Below are positions 10,841 to 22,255 of a stretch of 64,000 bases of DNA, piece after piece. The notes under the pieces are model-generated. The model ran no database searches. It had not been told where the DNA came from and worked only from the letters and a program-made list of their open reading frames with translations. Positions within the stretch are counted from its first letter, which is position 1; each line of letters opens with the position of its first letter. Both the position numbers and the translations under genes were made by a program. Source of the stretch: Clavaria fumosa (Eukaryota > Basidiomycota > Agaricomycetes > Agaricales > Clavariaceae); the NCBI GenBank assembly GCA_951802425.1, contig OX637803.1, positions 2,480,001 through 2,544,000 on the forward strand, written 5' to 3'.

Positions 10841-12901
10841 TCAATCCTCCAAGCCAATCTCATTGTCATCCTCTTCTGATTCATGTTCTTCTTGAGCATT
10901 GAATTTTCTGATTGCATTCTGGAGAGCTTCCATTTTCATAATTTTGTTTTTCAGCTTGCTCCTCAGAGGAATGTCATCTACCAACTTTCTGTAGATTTCC
11001 AACTGATCATCCAGCTCTTTCACTTTCATATTATCTGTAACATCCTCTACATTTCCAACTCTGTTAACTGATGCTAGGAATGCTTCCTTCTCAGTCTGTT
11101 TCTTAGCCTTTTGCATCTGCTTTTCCCTTCTTTCAGCTACTTGCTTATCCTTGTATGCAATAAGCTCAGCCTTGCACTCTCTTTCCAAGTGTTTAGCATC
11201 AAGGTCACAAGCCACTTTATGCACAAAAGCAAAGTCCTGGGGCAAAAATTCTCTTTTGACAAATGCTGCAGTCTGATTGAATTTGAATTTCTTCAGAGCA
11301 TTAAACTGGAGAATTGTTGTGTTGGGCTTTTTGTGCATATGAGAATGGAGAGAACCCAAGTGCTCCCTTATTGACATCATTGGTTGGTGGACACCAAGCC
11401 TTGTCCTTTTCAGATGCACTTAACCCAAGGATTTTGCTTCCTTCCTCAAATTCTGTAGCAAACCGCTTCCATGTTTCCAGAGCCCCTTTACAAAAGGCAA
11501 CCAAAACTGATTCAAGATGGGGCAAAGTAGGTGCCAATATGTGCACTGCTTCCACAACTTCAGGATTGTGCCAGGGCTTTTCATTCATTGTGCCAAGTTG
11601 ATATGTAGCTTGTGATGAAATCAGAATAGATGGATTCTGAATAATTTTCTCTATGTGCTTCTGGACATCAGAATGCAGTGGTCCAAGATCAAGCATATTG
11701 ACATGTTCTGTCCCTGGCCCTTGCACTTTTCACATATAAGGATGACTGACAGCTTGAGCATAGAGGGCAAGCACAGCCAACTCAGTTTGAGTAGGCACAT
11801 CCTGAAGACCCAGATACACATTTTTCTCCAGATTGGTAAACCCAGGTCTTTCCTTTCCATCTCTGATCCATTCAAGATATGCCACATGAAGATCAAGCCA
11901 AACAATAAGTTGAGCAGCAGCACCACAGTGTGATTGATATCTTGTATTGCTTGTGTCAGGAAACTTAGGAACATCCTGCTGCCTTGATTGAAAGAATTGC
12001 TGATAGGTATCCTGCTGGCCAACTTTATCATCTTTGTTTCTGAAAAGCATGCCAGCAAGGCTAGGTAGCTTCACACCTCCACCAAAGGAGAAATCAAATG
12101 CCCTTTGCTCTGTGGCTGTAGGTTTCTCAACATTTTCAGCCTGCTGTAATACTGCTGCATTATCTTTAATTGCAAGCAGAATTGGCCCTGTTACATCTTT
12201 TTCCTCCCACCAAGCTCTCATGGCAGTATCCCCACCCTTGACACAATTGAGATCCTTGTGCATAGCACATCCAGTCCACACAAACAAATCAACTCTTTTC
12301 TTTTCCTTTTCATCAAGCTGTGAATATGCTTCAGCTCCAATATCTAAGACTGCTTCAGACAGACATTCAGCTTCTGCAGACAATTGTTCTGCTTCTGACA
12401 ATTTATCCCACCTTGCTTGTCCTCCCACTCTTTTTACCAGCTTGTCATTAACCTTTATGACAAGCTCTAGAAACTGGCTGGAGTTCATTCCAAGAAGGCA
12501 ATTTTTGCCAAGGGTTTGCTTTAAAAAATTTTGCTTTGTCTCCTCCAGCAGCTGTGCAAGTTTCTTTTGATCCTTTGAATGGTCACCACTCATTCCACAT
12601 AGCCTTGCAAAGAAGTCTGAAACTGTCAAGGCAACTTGGCAGCAGTGAGATAAAGGTGATTGGTTGTAAAGTGCTCCAACAGATCATTTATCTTTGTTTT
12701 CCAACCCTCAAGCTGTGTTTCACTGGAATGATCTGTAGCTGAGTCATGTGTCTCTCCATTATCCTCCAGATCATAGGTTGGCACTTTCAGATGGATATGT
12801 CTGGATTCAAAATTGACATGTTTATGAGTTGTGCCATCACTACTCATTGTCAGACCTTCAGCCTTCAATATCTCCTGAGCCAGCTGCAGATCTGACATCA
12901 C
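10841..12901 (-). pseudogene. Decayed member of an unrecognised transposase-like family
   Basis: Reads from 12901 down to 10841. Conserved-looking blocks are HVNFESRHIHLKVP near the N-terminus, CAMHKDLNCVKGG (about 12260), GPILLAIKDNAAVL, GGGVKLPSLAGMLFRNKDD, FPDTSNTRYQSHCGAAAQ (about 11940), LDLGPLHSDVQKHI and a CPPTNDVNKGALG motif (about 11385), then a charged coiled-coil tail. I recall similar uncharacterised multi-copy proteins in Agaricomycetes and know no assigned function. The spread of invariant D/N/E-type motifs would suit an RNase H-like nuclease, but that is inference. The copy is broken: an in-frame TGA follows HPYM (11727-11729), and the frame changes near 12640 and near 11370. 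The sequence is CpG-poor, which fits methylation-driven decay. Confidence 0.6.
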
Positions 12902-13064
12902 ACCACCCTACAAGACAGCTTGACCAACTGTTCTGTGACTGATTCTTGGCCCAGTGAAAGTGATCACAACTGCTGAGAATACAGCCTCTATTGTTTCTCC
13001 AACCAAGTTTGAAAAACATCCTGCACCAATCATAATGCAACAGAGCTCTTGAGCTCAGAGATGA

Positions 13065-14813
13065 GTGAGGAAGCTGACTTGGACATCCTAGTCCATTGGC
13101 TGGAGTTGAACTTGAGCAGGAGGCTGGTGAGGAGGATCTATGGTGTCTCCCCAATGCCAGAGACATATGGAGGATGGAAGGTGCTGGCAGAAAAACTTGA
13201 TGCCCAGCAAAGACAACTTGATGGGATAGTTGTGGAACAAAACATGCAACCCACTGCAACCTTACTGTGACTTTCTGTGACATTTTCATGACCTTTCACA
13301 ACCCTCTCACAACCTCTCATGACCCTTCCACAGTGCACTCCAGATGTGGTCATGAGCTGAGGTTGGGCCCCTGCTGCTGAGAGACAATGCTTCTGATGCC
13401 ATCAGACTGGCCATGTTGCCTGTTTCTGCCCCCTGCCCAACATGTATCTGCTGGTCCCAAGAGCCCAAACCTGTGCAGTAGCAGGTGCCCCTTGGACTGC
13501 AGAAGAGTACAAGAAAGAGATTGCATTGCTCTGAGCCCACCTGGAGCCATATGAGAGAGAGAGGATGGCTCCTGTGGGGGAGCAAAGTCATTCCAGCCCC
13601 CATTCCATCCCTGTGTCTACAGCAAGTATACCCAATTATACTATCTTGCAGCAGAGACATACCTGAGTTGGGGCTGAGGAGAACAACAAAGCAGAAACAG
13701 AAACTGCTAAGAGTGAAATACCAAAAAGGGAAACAGTGGCTAGCAGGAAAGCAGAACTGATAAAGTGCCTCACAGAGGTGCTGAAGGACACACTATTGCA
13801 CATGCCCTGAGAGCTCTCTATCCAGGTGCACCTGGAAGCTCTCAGCACAGGCAAATGGGCAACTATGAAAGCCCTTGTCAACTCAGGCTTTATGGGACTG
13901 GAGCTGTCTCCAATGCAGAACCCAATCACGATGTATAATGTGGATGGGATGCAGAACAGAGATGGTAAAATCCAGTATGGAATGGACTTGCTGGTGATGG
14001 TTGGTGACCACCAGGAGTGAATCCACTTCCTGCTGGGAAAAACTCAGTCTCACATGGTGATCCTTGGGCATGACTGGCTAAAAAGGCATAACCCAAAGAT
14101 TGACTGGGCAAAGGCTGAAGTGAAGCTCACCTGCTGCCCCCACACCTGCTCTTCATTCCCACACAGCTGCCTGACCCCTGTGTGAGCCCTGCATGCCCAA
14201 AAATGAGTACCCTGGCCTCTGCCAGTATTCCAGACACCCATTTTCCCAACACTGGCCCCACTCCTGATTGGTCCAGCCTCTACCCTTCAGTCTTCAGTGA
14301 AGCTAAATGGGATGAGCTTCCCCACTCCCACCTGGACTTTGACATTCAAATTAAGTTCAAAAAGGACCCTGGGCACCTTTCCTCTAAGCTACATTTACTA
14401 ATGCAAGAGAAGATGGTGGAGATGAACCATTGGGTGGATGAGCAGCTAACTTCTGGACAAATCCAGCCCTCAAAATCCCTGTATGCCAGCCCCTTCTTCT
14501 TTAAACATGAGAAGAACAAGCTGCAGCCAATTATCAACTACTTGAGGCTGAATGCACACCTGATCAAGGACAAGTACCCCCTCCCCTGCATCTGAGACAT
14601 GGTGGATGTGCTTAAGAGAGTGTCAATCTACTCTAAGATTAATGTGAAGGGAGGTTTCCCATCTATGCAGGTCTGGCCAGAGCACCAGCACTGCAGTGCC
14701 TTCTTGACACCCCATGGACTCTTTGAACCAGCTGTCATGTGGTTTGGACTTCAGAATGCACCTGCCACCTTCCAACATTTCATGAATCATGTGCTGAGAG
14801 AGAAGGACATGTC
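13065..14813 (+). pseudogene. Gypsy-A fragment: gag end, protease, partial RT
   Basis: Aligns with the intact gypsy-A element from the end of gag (ILVHWLELNLSRRL) through the protease and into the reverse transcriptase, ending at MNHVLRE. Stops and frame breaks are frequent. The protease Asp is Asn and part of its active-site loop is deleted (ALVNSGFMGLEL). Nearly all CpG sites have become TpG or CpA relative to the 19-kb copy. It starts abruptly at about 13065 and is cut at 14814 by a family-B LTR. Confidence 0.88.
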
Positions 14814-15153
14814 TGTTATGACCCCATCTGATCACATAAGCATGATCCCCACTCAGGACTCCAGACTCCACACCAACTCTGGCCATCTTTGATCTGCTCC
14901 TCTGTAACTCCATGTCCTCCACTCTGCACCTTCCTTGGACTCCATTCTGCTGTCCTTCAGACCTTTTGGACTTCATTCTAGAATCTTCTCCCTCCATCCC
15001 CTCATTCTGTTAACCAATGGGAGGATGCCCATGACCCATGGGAGTCATCTTTTATTGTTGTTTCTTTGTTCCATGAAAATTGCACAGGCACATGTGGTGA
15101 AACTCTCCTAGTAATTTGATATACATGTATACTATGTTTCAAAGTACTCCTAT
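14814..15153 (+). mobile_element. Old gypsy-B LTR fragment
   Basis: Starts TGTTATGACCCCATC and follows the reverse complement of the 53-kb LTR (TGTTACGACCCCATCCGC...) for about 340 bp, including the TTGTTTCTTTGTTCCATGAA and GGTGAAACTCTCCTAG runs. CpG sites have decayed. It is truncated at 15153, where a gypsy-A LTR begins, so family B was already active before that gypsy-A insertion. Confidence 0.85.
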
Positions 15154-15442
15154 TATCAGACTGGGTCTCACACAACTTAATAGTAAGGTCATGACAACAA
15201 TACTAAGATAAGGGGAAAAGAGTACAAGAAAGGAAAAAGCAAAGTACTTATAGCAAACACTTTGGCACTTGCTGGTGTTCCCATGCTTGGACCCTCAGAT
15301 CACATGACATGCCCAAGCCCCAGGTCAGGTGATCTCATGATTATGTAATCCAACCCAGCCACAGGTCATGTGACCTTCCAACAACCCTCCCCAGTTTCTC
15401 CATGACTCCTCTTTAGGATGGCTTATGTAAGCAATCCTAACA
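15154..15442 (-). repeat. Gypsy-A LTR (3' LTR of a minus-strand copy)
   Basis: Runs from TATCAGACTGGGTCTC to GCAATCCTAACA on the plus strand, matching the 291-302 bp LTRs at 40.5 and 46 kb but CpG-depleted. A polypurine tract (minus strand; plus TCCCCCTCTTA) follows directly at 15443. Confidence 0.88.
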
Positions 15443-17371
15443 TCCCCCTCTTAAGGCTGGGCATCTTGACCTGACAACTCTGCTTTGTCAGGGTGTTGCT
15501 GGAAGAAGTCCTTGAGTGCCTCCCAAGTGTTCTCCTCAGCAGGGTACCCCAGCCACTTCACTAAGTACCTCACCCCATGCCCAACCTTCTTGACATCAAG
15601 GATTGCCTCAACATCATACTCCAAGTGGTCATCATCAACCGTAGCAGGAGGTGGTGGTGGAGGATTCTGAGAGGGGAAAGAGGGTGGATGGTACGGTGTC
15701 AACAACAGTTCATTGAAGACTCAGTGGATGCACCAGGCCCAGGGGAGCTTGAGGCGATACCCAGCAGGTCCCACCTTCTCCTCAACCACAAAGGGGCCTG
15801 CACACTTGTTGTCAAGCTTTTTAGAGGGCCAGTCCATCTTTAAGTTCCTAGTGTCCAGCTCTTTTGGAGTACTCCCAACTCAGGTGCTTCCCCTTATTGT
15901 AGCTCTTCCTCATTGCCACTGCTGCTTTCTCCATTGCCTCTTTGGCTGCTCTTTGGGATTCCATGAGCTTAGCCAGCCACTCATCTGCTGTTGGGTTCAC
16001 CTCTGTGGGTGGATGGAGTCCCCCATTCCATGGGTGCCAGCTGTACTTGAGGAAGAAGGGTGTCTGCCCTGTTGCTGAGTGCTCACAGTTGTTAAGGGCA
16101 AATTCCACTGTCAACAACCACTCAGCCCAGTCATCCTGGAGGTGATCCACATAGGCCCAGAGATAGATCTCCATCTCCTGGTTTGCCCACTCTGTCTGCC
16201 CATCAGTCTGTGGGTGGAAGGCTGTGCTTGGGTTCACTTGCACTCATATCATGGAGTAGAACTCCTTCATGAATCGAGACACAAACTGGGATCCCTGGTC
16301 ACTCACAACTTTATGTGGCACTCCATGGTCATGGAATACCTGGTCCTGGAGGAGGTGTGCTGCTCCAAGTCCTGTGAGGTCAAGTCCAATCCCTTCCAGC
16401 AGTGTCCACTTTGTGAACTTGTCAACAATAACAAGCAAAGCCACTCTTCCAGCTGACATGGAACCTTCCCAGTCAGCTGGAAGAGTGGCTTTGCCTGGGC
16501 CAAAAGATTTGGGATGTGCTGACAGAGGTGGTTCAACATCCCATTGAACTTCTGGACATCCTTCACATTCCTAGGACATGGCCAATCTCAGACTGCTGCA
16601 CCCTTGGCTGGGTCATGCTCTAGTCAGTTGTGAGAGATCTTCATCCCCAGGAAGATGATCTCACTCTTCTCAAACTTGCATTTACTGAGTTTGAGACACA
16701 ACCCATTCTCTCCAAACTTCCTCAAGACCTGATCCATCCAATACCAGTGTGTAGCCAAATCCTCTGCAAACAAAATGACATCATCCACATAGGCCCTGAC
16801 ATGTCCTCCCACAATCTCCTCCCTCAACACATGATTCATGAAGTGTTGGAAGGTGGCAGGGGCATTCTGGAGTCCAAACCACATAACTGTGGGTTTGAAG
16901 AGTTCATGAGGTGTAAGGAAGGCACAACAATGTTGGTGCTCAGGACAGATCTTCATTGATGGAAAACCTCCCTTCGCATCAATCTTAGAATAGATATTTG
17001 CCCCCTTGAGTATATCCACCATGTCTCAGATGCAGGGAAGAGGGTACTTGTCCTTGATCAAGTGTGAGTTAAGCCTTGAATAGTCAATGATCAGCCACAG
17101 CTTGTCCTTCTCATTTTTGAAGAAAAAGGGACTGGCATATGGGGATTTTGAAGGTCAGATTCATCCAGAGGCCAGCTGCTCATCCACCCAACAGTTCATC
17201 TCCACCAACTCATCTCATGTCAAAGAATATAGCTTGAAGGAGAGGTGCTCAGGGTCTTTTTTGAACTCAATCTTAATATCAAAGTCTAGTTGGGAGTGGG
17301 GAAGCTCATCCCACTTCACTTCACTAAAAACCAAGGGGTAGTGGCTGGGCCAATCAGGGGTAAAGGAATGC
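15443..17371 (-). pseudogene. Decayed gypsy-A pol, minus strand
   Basis: Read from 17371 downward: reverse transcriptase (YVDDVILFAEDL near 16780), then a jump straight to the integrase core (VIVDKFTKWTLLEGIGLDL near 16420, QTEWANQEMEIYLWAY near 16180) and the chromodomain (VKKVGHGVRYLVKWLGYP near 15560). The RNase H region is deleted. The deletion joint at 16435-16494 carries an inverted duplication, listed separately. Gag, protease and the 5' LTR are missing. Stops are numerous and CpG is almost absent. Confidence 0.87.
16435..16494. repeat. Perfect 23-bp inverted repeat at a deletion joint
   Basis: Arms 16435-16457 and 16472-16494 are exact reverse complements (GCAAAGCCACTCTTCCAGCTGAC, three bases longer than a 20-mer in total), with a 14-base loop. 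The right arm is native reverse transcriptase sequence (compare 42950). The left arm is absent from intact elements. Confidence 0.9.
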
Positions 17372-17540
17372 AATCATGCAACCAAATGGGAGGAGCACTA
17401 GATGCCTTTGCACCCTACTGACAGACCCAGAGAAAGTTCCCAGAATGATCAAGTTCACCCTAGCATCAAAATGCTTCAAAACAGGACAAGCATGCACCCT
17501 GTGACCCCCACAACAAGACCAAGACCCCAACCTGGCACCA
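17372..17540. other. Unassigned 170 bp between two gypsy copies
   Basis: Homology to gypsy-A stops at about 17371 and the next LTR begins at 17541. The interval holds no gene that I can see. Confidence 0.5.
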
Positions 17541-17828
17541 TGTTAGGATTGCTTACCTAAGCCATCCCAAAAGGAGGAGTTGTGGAGAAATTAGAGAAGA
17601 TTGTTGGAAGGTCACATGACCTGTGGTAGAGGATTACATAATTGGGAGATCACATGACTTGGGCCTGGGCGTGTCACGTGATCCGAGAGGTCCGAGTGTG
17701 GGAATGCCGGCAAATGCTGAAGCGTTCGCTATATATACTATGTCTTTTCCATTCTTGTACCCTTTTCCCCTTATCTTAGTATTGTTGTCATGACCTTACG
17801 CTTAAGTTGTGTGAGACCAAGTCTGATA
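17541..17828 (+). repeat. Gypsy-A 5' LTR, plus-strand copy
   Basis: TGTTAGGATTGCTTAC to GACCAAGTCTGATA, 288 bp, colinear with the other gypsy-A LTRs in reverse complement. It keeps part of its CpG content, so this copy is younger than the ones just upstream. Confidence 0.88.
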
Positions 17829-18402
17829 TAATACTAAGATCCGCCTGTCCACCCTAGCCCCGTGTCCTAACCCGGCTAGCCTGGACCCTTAATTTCAAAC
17901 TGTGACATGTTGTCACAGCTCAGCCCCTATCATCCTCTTCTCCTTTACCCTGCCCGCGGTGTGTAACAGAACCGCGCGAAATTTTTACTGTGTGTAGATA
18001 CACATGACCAGACCCAGAGGAAGTCTACTGTGACCCTCCCCAAGTGATACCGAGTGCCCAAGGCCCAGAACTTTGTTTTGCAGCTACGTACCAGTGAATC
18101 GTGTAGTGTACAGGGCAAGGAAAGGCCCCTACATAGTCTTTCTGTAGTTTCCTGGTCCAGTGGACAGGGCCCTTGCTCTGTGACCATTGTCAGAAGGGCG
18201 CACAGGCAACTCATTAGGAGTTGTGGAGCGACCACCTGGGACACCATTCAGGCCCCACGTTAACAAAAGTTTCATAGAATAAGAGTTCTATAGGTACATA
18301 AGTACACAGAAGAGCAGCCTAAGAGGACAGGACTGTTAAGAGATCGAAGAAATCCTGAGTGCCCAAGGCCTGGAACTTTATTTACAGCATCCAGGGCCTG
18401 TG

Positions 18403-20990
18403 ATGGCAGACCATGTTGCCCCGCCTGTAGCCCAACCTATGAGGCTTGACCTATCTGTTGCCCCCTTTGATGGGCAGAAAAGGAACTTCCGTATGTTCCT
18501 CTGATCACTTCGCCTCTTGTTTATGGCGAACCCGACCACCTATGCTATGGACCTGGTGAAGGTCCTCTTTGCTTTGAGCAAAATTACTGGAGATGGATTT
18601 GCTGCTGAATGGGCGAATATGAAAGTGGAAGAGATCCTGGGTAGTGGCGAGGCTGGAACCTGGGTGGAGTTTGTGGAGGAGATGAAGCAGGTGTTTGATG
18701 ACCCAAACAACCATGCGACTGCCCTTGCCGATATTGCAGGGTTGAAACAGGGTGCCATGACGGCACCAGAGTTCTTTGCAAGATTCGAGATGCTGTTCCG
18801 ACAGGCAGAGTTGAGTGCAGAAAAGGACTCAGGAATCCTGGTCCATTGGCTGGAGTTGAACTTGAGTAGGAGGTTGGTGGAGAGGATCTATGGTGTCTCC
18901 CTGATGCCAGAGACTTATGGAGAATGGAAAGTGCTGGCAGAAAGACTGGATGCCCAGCAAAGGCAATTTGACGCGATAGTCATGGAACGGACACTGCGAC
19001 CTGTGCAACCCACTGCGACCTTTTCGCGACCTGCCGCAGCCCTCTCACACCCTCTGAATGTGGCCATGGGCCATGGATGTGCCCCTGCTGATGAGAGACG
19101 TTGTTTCTGATGCCACCAGATTGGGCATGCCATCCGTTTCTGCCCCCTGCCTGACATGTGTCTGCAGGTCCCAAGAGCCTGAACCTGTGGAGTGCCAGGT
19201 ACCCCCCGAACAATGGAGGATTACCAGAGAGAGATTGCGTTGCTCCAAGCAAAACTGGAGCCACTTGAGAGAGAAAGGAGGACTCTGGCTGGAGAGAAGA
19301 GTCGTTCCAGCCCCCATTCCGTCCCTGTGCCCACAGCAAGTATACTGAAGTATACTATCTTGCAGCGGAGACATACCCGAATTGGGGCTGAGGTGAAAGA
19401 GGAAGTGAGACTGGCAGAGCACCCAACCAAGGTGCAGCCAGAGGTGGAGAAACGTGTGCCACGAGAGCTAGCCATCCAGGTGCACTTGGAGGCCCTCAGC
19501 ACTGGCAAGTGGGCTATGACGAAGGCCCTTGTCAACTCAGGATGCACCAACTGTTTCATGGGTTTGGAGTGGGTGAAAAGAGTGGGCCTGGAACCATCTC
19601 CCTTGCTGAACCCAATCACAATGTACAACGTGGATGGGTCACAGAACAGAGAGGGTAAAATCTGCTTTGGAATTGAGCTGCTGGTGAAGGTGGGCAACCA
19701 TCGTGAACAGGTCCATTTCCTGCTGGGAAAGATCCAATCCCACAAGGTCATCCTTGGGCCTGACTGGCTCAAGCAACACAACCCTGACATCAACTGGAAG
19801 AAGGCAGAGCTGAGCCTTACCCGCTGCCCCCCACAGTGTTCCCCATCCCCTCGAGCCCCTGCACCCCCGAAAACGAGTACCCTCGCATCTGCGAGTATTC
19901 TGGACACCTGTTTTCCCAACTCTGGCCCTACCCCTGATTGGCCCAGCCGCTACCCTTGGGTTTTTAGTGAAGCGAAGTGGGATGAGCTTCCCCGCTCCCG
20001 ACCAGACTTCGATATTAAAATTGAGTTCAAAAAGGACCCTGAGCACCTCTCCTCCAAGCTATACTCACTGACATGGCAGGAGATGGTGGAGATGAACTGT
20101 TGGGTGGATGAGCAGCTTGCTTCTGGACGAATCCGGCCCTCGAAATCCCCGTATGCCAGCCCCTTCTTCTTCAAACATGAGAAGGACAAGCTGCGGCCAA
20201 TTATCGACTACTCGAGGCTGAATGCACACCTGGTCAAGGACAAGTACCCCCTTCCCTGCATCCAAGACACAGTGGATGTGCTTAAGGGAGCATTGATCTA
20301 CTCTAAGATTGATGCAAAGGGAGGTTTCCCATCCATGCAGGTCTGGCCAGAGCACCAGCACCGCTGTGCCTTCTTGACACCTTGTGGACTCTTTGAACCT
20401 GCAGTTATGTGGTGTGGACTACAGAATGCCCCTGCTACCTTCCAACGCTTCATGAATCATGTGTTGAGGGAGGAGATTGCAGGAGGACATGTGAGAGCCT
20501 ATGCGGATGATGTCATTGTGTTTGCAGAGGACTTGGCTACACACTGGTACTGGATGGATCGAGTCTTGAGGAAGTTTGGAGAGAATGGGTTGTGTCTCAA
20601 ACTCAGTAAATGCGAGTTTGAGAAGAGTGAGATCATCTTCCTGGGGATGAAGATCTCTCACAACCGGCTAGAGCATGACCCAGCCAAGGGTGCAGCAGTC
20701 CGAGATTGGCCACGTCCTAGGAATGTGAAGGATGTCCAGAGGTTCAATGGGATGTTGAACTACCTCCACCAGCACATCCCGAATCTTTCTGCTCAGGCAA
20801 AGTCACTCTTCCGGCTGACTGGGAATGTTCCATGGAAATGGGAGGAGGAGGAGGAAGCAGCCTTCCGAGATCTCTGTCAGGCACTTGTATCGGCCCCGGT
20901 CTTGGCTCTGCCTCAGGACAAAGGGAGATGGAAGGTAGAAGGCAGATGCACTCTCCCAGAGACCAGACTATGGAGAGGTGGTGGAGGAGC
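18403..20990 (+). pseudogene. Gypsy-A gag-pol, truncated and internally deleted
   Basis: Gag starts at 18403 (MADHVAPPVAQPM). It is stopped at 18502-18504, where intact copies have Arg (FLRSLRL), and again at 19108-19110 inside the zinc knuckle (CF-stop-CHQIGHAIRFC). Protease, RT and linker read openly from 19192. The protease motif is NSG instead of DSG, and the RT motif is YADD where the intact copy has YVDD. After GRWKVE the sequence jumps to the segment encoding ADALSRRPDYGEM: the RNase H part, 336 bp in the intact element, is deleted in frame. Homology ends at about 20990, inside or at the edge of the right-hand inverted repeat, so integrase, chromodomain and the 3' LTR are missing. Confidence 0.88.
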
Positions 20991-21115
20991 ACCCCCTTCA
21001 GCACACCCACCCCCTATCCAAAAGGCCTAGCTGATTTTGACTGATGCCCTTTTTATGGGCCCAGCCGATCGTCGGCCGAGATATAGCTTTATAGGCTTGG
21101 CCGATCAACTTGATA
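20985..21115 (+). repeat. Right member of the distant inverted repeat pair
   Basis: CACCCCCTTCAGC through GCCGATCGTCGGCCGAGATA and TATAGGCTTGGCCGATC pairs with the reverse complement of 9100-9240. It directly abuts the truncated gypsy-A copy. Confidence 0.7.
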
Positions 21116-22255
21116 TACCAAAATCCTGCCAGGCATACAGGGATCCCATGGTAATGATGATACCCTTTCAAAAGGGCTGGCTGACACCCATTTTAGGAAC
21201 CAGTGTAAAGGGTCTGAAGCACCCTATTCAAACATTTCTCTCACTTACATGACAAATTAGATCAAAAAGCTGGGGATAAAGCATCTGCACAAGATTAGGA
21301 AGCAAAGATCAGATGTGCTATTTGATAGACATGTAAATTACAAGGTCATCTGCATCATTTGAGACTCCTTATCATCTGAGACTCCTCCATGACAACTTAA
21401 CATAGTTGGGTGAGATGAAAACAAATATGCCTTCCAATAGGTCTTCAAAGGGTAGAAGCAAATGTACCAATCAAATATGCAATGGAGCCATTATAAACTA
21501 GAGTGAAATGTGGTTGTCAACTGAGTCAGGATATTCTTTGGAAAAGGATGGGCCTTAATATCCTTTCTGAAGAGTATTCAAATCCACTTTGAATACGTGT
21601 TCTAAAGGAGAATGTATTGTTATTGTTCAAATATTCTTGCAATGTAGAAGTTGTGCATGTGAGTCTGTTATCACACCTTGTGATTATATCATTCTGTGGC
21701 TGTGCCCGGGATCCCAGGTGTGACAGTCACACTGTGACCAACTCTGCATAAGAGTATTCAAATCCACTTTGAATATGTGTTCTAAAGAGGAGGAGAATGT
21801 ATTAGAATTGTTCAGGATGAGCCTTTGTACATAAAAATGATCCATTGTGGTCTAGAATTAAATTGAGGAAGTGATGCAAGGCAGTATATAATCTGATATT
21901 CCTTATAAAGAGACAAACCATTATAAAAGGACCCACATATGTGGTTCAATGGGGCACAATCCACCTTCAACAATCCAGTGGGAATAATGAAGGAGGATAT
22001 TATTATCAGATATTGCTTATAAAGGTATGAATCTTCTGAACAACATGATGCATCTAATAACAAGACTCAAATATGCTTTCTGATAGGCACAGGTTCTTCA
22101 ATGATCTAATGCAAAGCTGACTGATTCAGGAAGTGGATCATTATCTGAAATTCCTTAGAAAGGGCCAAACTATAGGCACCACAAAAGGACAGATTGCAAA
22201 GAATTATTAGGACCTAGTGAGACATCATGCAGATTGATATGCACTACAAATGACT
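21116..22255. repeat. AT-rich non-coding tail of gene copy 2
   Basis: No gene. Contains a direct repeat around GAGTATTCAAATCCACTTTG (near 21570 and 21751) flanking a copy of the CCCGGG/GTGACAGTCAC module at 21701-21739. 22178-22255 matches the end of the window in reverse complement. Confidence 0.6.
21701..21739 (-). promoter_or_regulatory. CCCGGG + GTGACAGTCACAC module
   Basis: TGTGCCCGGGATCCCAGGTG followed by TGACAGTCACACTGTGACC; the same module as at 24516-24554 and 61622-61662 and in the same orientation as the 24.5-kb one. No gene follows within a sensible distance, so this one may be a remnant. Confidence 0.55.

Noticed and set aside
18140..18260. Possible tRNA or tRNA-derived SINE (TGGTCCAGTGG box)
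   Set aside because: I could not form a cloverleaf or find a proper B box; it is part of the gypsy-A leader, repeated at 45.5 kb.
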